Shown: piece by piece, positions 60,862 through 64,000 of the stretch
Numbering within the stretch: the stretch's first letter is position 1
Layout of the letters: the number at the start of each line of letters is the position of its first letter
The notes under the pieces: model-generated
The model's input: the letters and a program-made list of their open reading frames with translations, nothing else
The model's database searches: none
What the model was told of the DNA's origin: nothing
Assembly: GCF_947241125.1 (NCBI RefSeq)
Contig: NZ_OX365700.1
Span: forward strand, 3,008,001-3,072,000
Direction: 5' to 3'
DNA from: Nitrospira tepida
GTDB lineage: Bacteria; Nitrospirota; Nitrospiria; Nitrospirales; Nitrospiraceae
Length of the DNA: 64,000 nucleotides
Position numbers and translations under genes: made by a program

Positions 60862-62247
60862 CTAGTCCCACTTGGGCACTGCCGGCAACGGTACAATCGG
60901 CGTGTATCCAATACCGCGCCAGATCACACCCGCCCGTGTAAAGCTCGTGGGGTCAAAGAATCCGCGCCCATCCAGGATCACCGGCTGGCGCATGAATTGG
61001 AGGCAGTGTTCGGGCGTGATCGCCTTATACTCAGACCAACTGGTTACGAGGCAGCAGGCGTCGGCTTCTTTCAAAGCATCCTGCCAATCGGAAGCAAAGT
61101 CGACGCCGCTCAGCTCATCGTGTCGCCGTGCGAGCGGCATGGCAACGGGATCATGAACCACGACCTTCGCCCCTCGTTTCTTTAAAGCCCTGATAACGGG
61201 AAACGCGGGCGAATCCCGCAGGTCGTCGGTGCCGGGCTTGAATGCCAGCCCCAGCACGGCCACCTTCTTGTTAGGCACGTCCATTTCCTTTTCAAGAAGA
61301 TCGATCATCCGAAGAGGTTGAGTTTCATTCGTGGTCAGGACAGAATCCAGAAGACCCGTGGCCACTCCATTGCGCTTCCCGAATCCACGGAGTGCAGCCA
61401 CATCCTTGGGGAAGCAGCTTCCGCCAAACCCCAACCCATGCCAGAGATAATGAACGACCTCCGCTGGCTTACCTGGCTCGGCACGCATCGGCGTCAAGCG
61501 GCGGTCGAGATGGACTCCTCGCCATACTTCCCTCGCGTCCACACCTGGCACTGATGCACATAAATTGCCCACCTCATTCGAGAAGGAAATCAGAGTCGCG
61601 AACAAGGAATTGGCCACGTATTTGATCATTTCTGCGGTCTTTGGGGTCGTCACCACCAGTGGGCAGTGCGAGCCCGCGTAGAGTTGGCGCATTACTTCCG
61701 CAGCGCGGTCGTCGGACACACCAATGACAATACGGTCCGGCCATCGACAATCTTCCACGGCTTGGCCTTCCCGCAGGAATTCAGGGTTCATACAGAGACC
61801 CCATCCTTCACCAAGCTTTCGTTGACAGGCATTTTCGATGGACGGCTGCACGAGATCTTCCGTCGTACCGGGGAGGACAGTACTTTTAACCACCACGACA
61901 TGATAGGCGGTCTTCTTCCGAAGCGCGCCGCCAATCGACTGAGACGCCAGCTGAATCTGCGACAAATCCGTCTGGGAATTGACCGTGGGAGTTCCAACGC
62001 ACAGCATGGTGACATCGCTATTCGCCACTGCGGAATCCAGGTCGGTCGTGGCCGTCAGCATCGCATCCCGGATGACCTGCGACAACAGAAGCTCCAGCCC
62101 CGCCTCATAAATAGGCGGTCGGCCACTGTTAATCATTTCTACGATGTTCGCCCGTACATCGACACAGGCCACACGATGGCCGGCAGCGGCCAGACACGTC
62201 CCCGTCACAAGCCCCACATACCCTGTCCCGACTATCGAGAGATTCAT
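60862..62247 (-). CDS. ugd: UDP-glucose 6-dehydrogenase
   Basis: The N-terminus MNLSIVGTGYVGLVTGTCLA is the NAD-binding motif. VVVKSTVLPGTTE, NPEFLREGQAVED and the catalytic cysteine in GFGGSCFPKDVAALR are diagnostic, and AVLGLAFKPGTDDLRDSPA marks the C-terminal domain. It oxidises UDP-glucose to UDP-glucuronate for glycan synthesis. At 461 residues it is full length. It could supply the decarboxylase-type epimerases at 38.2 and 62.3 kb. Confidence 0.93.
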   Translation of the reverse strand: MNLSIVGTGYVGLVTGTCLAAAGHRVACVDVRANIVEMINSGRPPIYEAGLELLLSQVIRDAMLTATTDLDSAVANSDVTMLCVGTPTVNSQTDLSQIQLASQSIGGALRKKTAYHVVVVKSTVLPGTTEDLVQPSIENACQRKLGEGWGLCMNPEFLREGQAVEDCRWPDRIVIGVSDDRAAEVMRQLYAGSHCPLVVTTPKTAEMIKYVANSLFATLISFSNEVGNLCASVPGVDAREVWRGVHLDRRLTPMRAEPGKPAEVVHYLWHGLGFGGSCFPKDVAALRGFGKRNGVATGLLDSVLTTNETQPLRMIDLLEKEMDVPNKKVAVLGLAFKPGTDDLRDSPAFPVIRALKKRGAKVVVHDPVAMPLARRHDELSGVDFASDWQDALKEADACCLVTSWSEYKAITPEHCLQFMRQPVILDGRGFFDPTSFTRAGVIWRGIGYTPIVPLPAVPKWD

Positions 62248-62290
62248 TCTGTTTCCATTATCCCGGTCACCGATTGATCAGGTCCCCCTC

Positions 62291-63457
62291 TCATTGAATA
62301 CTTTCCTCAAGAGGAAGGAACCGTCGGTACCACTGCAGCAAGCGGTCGAGCCCATCTTCCAGATACACCTGAGGCTGATATCCCAACAATTGGCGAGCTT
62401 TCGACAGATCGGGACATCGGCGCTGAGGATTATCCTTCAGGTAGGCCGCGTCTGTACTCGTGCGACATTCCACACCTCTATCCTCGCCGGCAAGCTTGGC
62501 CACAAGGCGGCCCAGGTCCCGCATTGAAATTTCAGGGCCGTCTGTTCCGATGTTAAAGGCTTCCCCGCTACATACAGACAGCAGCGTCAGCAGATATCCG
62601 GTGAGGGCATCCGAAGAATAACAGAAGGTCCGAGTCGGGCTTCCGTCAGAATAAATGGCGATATTGCGGCCGGCAAGAACATCTGAACAAAAGTCAGGCA
62701 GCACTCGCCGGTCGTTTATTCGGAGACCAGGCCCGTAGTTGTTGAACGGACGGACGATCTTAACCGGTACGTGATACTTTTCAGCATAGATATAGCAAAG
62801 CGTCTCCCCTAGCCGCTTTGATTCGTCATAGCACGCACGAGGCCCTGTACAGGCAACATTGCCGCGGTACGACTCCTTTGTCGGAATTTCGTCCGGAGGA
62901 GGATCACCGTAGATCTCGCTCGAACTAAAAAAGAGCATACTGTCCACGTGGGCACGCAGTGCCAACTCCAGCATGTTCCTGAGGCCCGTCACATTTGCGT
63001 CGAGCGTTTCCAATGGATATTGCCTGTAGAACGTCGGGCTGGCGACAGAGGCACCATGGATAATGTAGTCGAAACGCGAGTCCTGTTTGAGCCAAGGTTT
63101 CACAATATCCCGTCGGCGGATTTCGATGTTGGCGTCAGCCATGGCCAGTTCCGCAAGCCACCGGGGATATCCACGAAGAAAATTATCGGCCGCCACGACG
63201 CGGATGGCCTTGCTCCTCCCTCTTTCCCCGGACCTCTCAAGCCCGTTTAGATAGGAGAAGAAATGCAGAAAGTTGAAGCCAAGAAAACCCGCCGCACCGG
63301 TCAGCAGGATCCGCTTCCCCTGCAACTGTCTGGCCTGATCGCCCAAGGCTTGCTCGACCCGCATCCAATCGTCAGCCAGCCAGACTCGTGCCTGAGCAGA
63401 CAGCTCCGAGAGATTGTTCGACGACAGATGCCACTTGAAACGCCGCTTTGTCTTCAT
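62291..63457 (-). CDS. NAD-dependent epimerase/dehydratase, UDP-glucuronate decarboxylase-like
   Basis: A 45-residue N-terminal extension precedes the Rossmann motif LLTGAAGFLGFNFLHFF. The active-site elements are FFSSSEIYGDPP and YDESKR; IVRPFNNYGPGLR and YSDGSPTRTFCYSSDAL follow, with CPDLSKARQLLGYQP at the end. These resemble UXS-type decarboxylases. The gene lies between rfbF and ugd, so either UDP-GlcA or a CDP-sugar intermediate is conceivable. Length is 388 residues. Confidence 0.84.
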   Translation of the reverse strand: MKTKRRFKWHLSSNNLSELSAQARVWLADDWMRVEQALGDQARQLQGKRILLTGAAGFLGFNFLHFFSYLNGLERSGERGRSKAIRVVAADNFLRGYPRWLAELAMADANIEIRRRDIVKPWLKQDSRFDYIIHGASVASPTFYRQYPLETLDANVTGLRNMLELALRAHVDSMLFFSSSEIYGDPPPDEIPTKESYRGNVACTGPRACYDESKRLGETLCYIYAEKYHVPVKIVRPFNNYGPGLRINDRRVLPDFCSDVLAGRNIAIYSDGSPTRTFCYSSDALTGYLLTLLSVCSGEAFNIGTDGPEISMRDLGRLVAKLAGEDRGVECRTSTDAAYLKDNPQRRCPDLSKARQLLGYQPQVYLEDGLDRLLQWYRRFLPLEESIQ

Positions 63458-63498
63458 GCCTTACTCCGAAAAGGTGTGTGCATCGAGTACCGCGGACG

Positions 63499-64000
63499 CT
63501 ACCAGACCTTCCAGGGAGCCTTTCCAGAGGCCCACAACTCTTCCAAGTAATTCTTCTCCCTCAACGTATCCATGCAGGACCAAAACCGCTCGTGCCGATA
63601 TCCCATCAACTGGCCCGCCTTGGTCAACCGCTCGATGGGCTCACGTTCCCATGCCATTTCATCCCCATCGATGTAATCAATCGCTGCTCTCTGCAGCACA
63701 TAGAATCCCCCGTTGATCCACCCCTCTTCACCATGAGGCTTTTCCTTGAACTCAGTGATTCGATCCTGTTCGTAGAGAAGCCTGCCGAACCGCGCAGGTG
63801 GAAGCACCGTCGTCACCGTCGCCAACTTGCCGTGAGCCTTATGGAACTTGATCGACGCCTGGACATCGAGATCCGACACTCCATCTCCATAGGTAAACAA
63901 AAACGTTTCGTCTTCTCCTAGCCACTTTTTCAAGCGCTTCAGGCGACCACCCGTCTGGGTGTGCAAACCAGTTTCGACCAGATGAACGTTCCAATCCTCT
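63499..64000 (-). CDS. rfbF: Glucose-1-phosphate cytidylyltransferase, C-terminal part (runs off the window)
   Basis: The visible frame begins at the window edge with EDWNVHLVETGLHTQTGGRL and continues with FLFTYGDGVSDLDVQASI, WINGGFYVLQRAAIDYI and FWSCMDTLREKNYLEELW. These are specific for RfbF, which makes CDP-glucose from glucose-1-phosphate and CTP. About 166 residues of a protein of roughly 255 are present; the 5' end is beyond 64000. CDP-glucose would feed dideoxy- or branched-sugar synthesis together with the C-methyltransferase two genes downstream. Confidence 0.9.
   Translation of the reverse strand, partial: EDWNVHLVETGLHTQTGGRLKRLKKWLGEDETFLFTYGDGVSDLDVQASIKFHKAHGKLATVTTVLPPARFGRLLYEQDRITEFKEKPHGEEGWINGGFYVLQRAAIDYIDGDEMAWEREPIERLTKAGQLMGYRHERFWSCMDTLREKNYLEELWASGKAPWKVW

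Noticed and set aside
1-64000. CRISPR arrays, tRNA genes, insertion sequences, integrases or toxin-antitoxin pairs
   Set aside because: I looked for regularly spaced repeats, tRNA-like arms, transposase motifs and paired small genes and saw none that could be supported.

Overview
The window is a GC-rich bacterial chromosome segment dominated by one very large surface-polysaccharide locus. The secretin with a C-terminal cohesin-like domain, the exosortase-type glycan genes and the overall gene style suggest Nitrospira or a relative in Nitrospirota. That is an inference from gene content; no rRNA or other phylogenetic marker is present. I see no tRNA, rRNA, CRISPR array, transposase, integrase or phage gene.

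Layout. Positions 1-3310 (minus strand) hold a secretin and two pseudopilins, part of a type II secretion or type IV pilus-like machine that runs off the left edge. Positions 3535-4833 encode a UDP-N-acetylhexosamine dehydrogenase. Positions 4834-5873 form about 1 kb of non-coding DNA. It carries a family of structured, covarying repeats and then a class I GEMM (cyclic dinucleotide) riboswitch. The riboswitch reads into a plus-strand pair at 5874-9326: a secreted protein with BACON-like repeats and a fibronectin III domain, and a secreted jelly-roll, lyase-like protein. Positions 9360-17065 (minus) encode methyltransferase, glycosyltransferase and asparagine-synthase-like genes. Positions 17235-19211 (plus) hold a methyltransferase and an AT-rich SGNH hydrolase behind a sigma-70-like promoter. 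From 19231 to the right edge everything is on the minus strand.

The 19-64 kb block supplies most of a glycan pathway. Sugar-nucleotide synthesis: wecB, ugd, two decarboxylase-type epimerases, a GDP-mannose 3,5-epimerase-like enzyme, rfbF and a nucleotidyltransferase. Assembly: many GT2 and GT4 glycosyltransferases and an O-antigen ligase/polymerase. Decoration: carbamoyltransferase, polysaccharide deacetylase, FemAB-like, ATP-grasp, DegT-like, two AsnB-like amidotransferases, C- and O-type methyltransferases, a 2-oxoglutarate dioxygenase and five SGNH proteins. Regulation or trimming: a low-molecular-weight tyrosine phosphatase, a beta-propeller lipoprotein and an (alpha/alpha) toroid protein. 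No flippase, chain-length regulator, initiating phosphoglycosyltransferase, exosortase or MBOAT acyltransferase was seen, so these must lie elsewhere if the pathway is complete.

The most notable points are these. Two of the five SGNH genes are interrupted: one by a frameshift at a 7-A run, the other by a single in-frame amber codon that separates an N-terminal membrane segment from the hydrolase. The riboswitch has a clear mutually exclusive helix. A repeat family with compensatory base changes places the Shine-Dalgarno sequence of two unrelated genes at the same spot. A compact, unfamiliar module at 53.8-57.9 kb combines a class IV aminotransferase, a nucleotidyltransferase, a 2OG-Fe(II) oxygenase and a DUF4910 peptidase-like protein.
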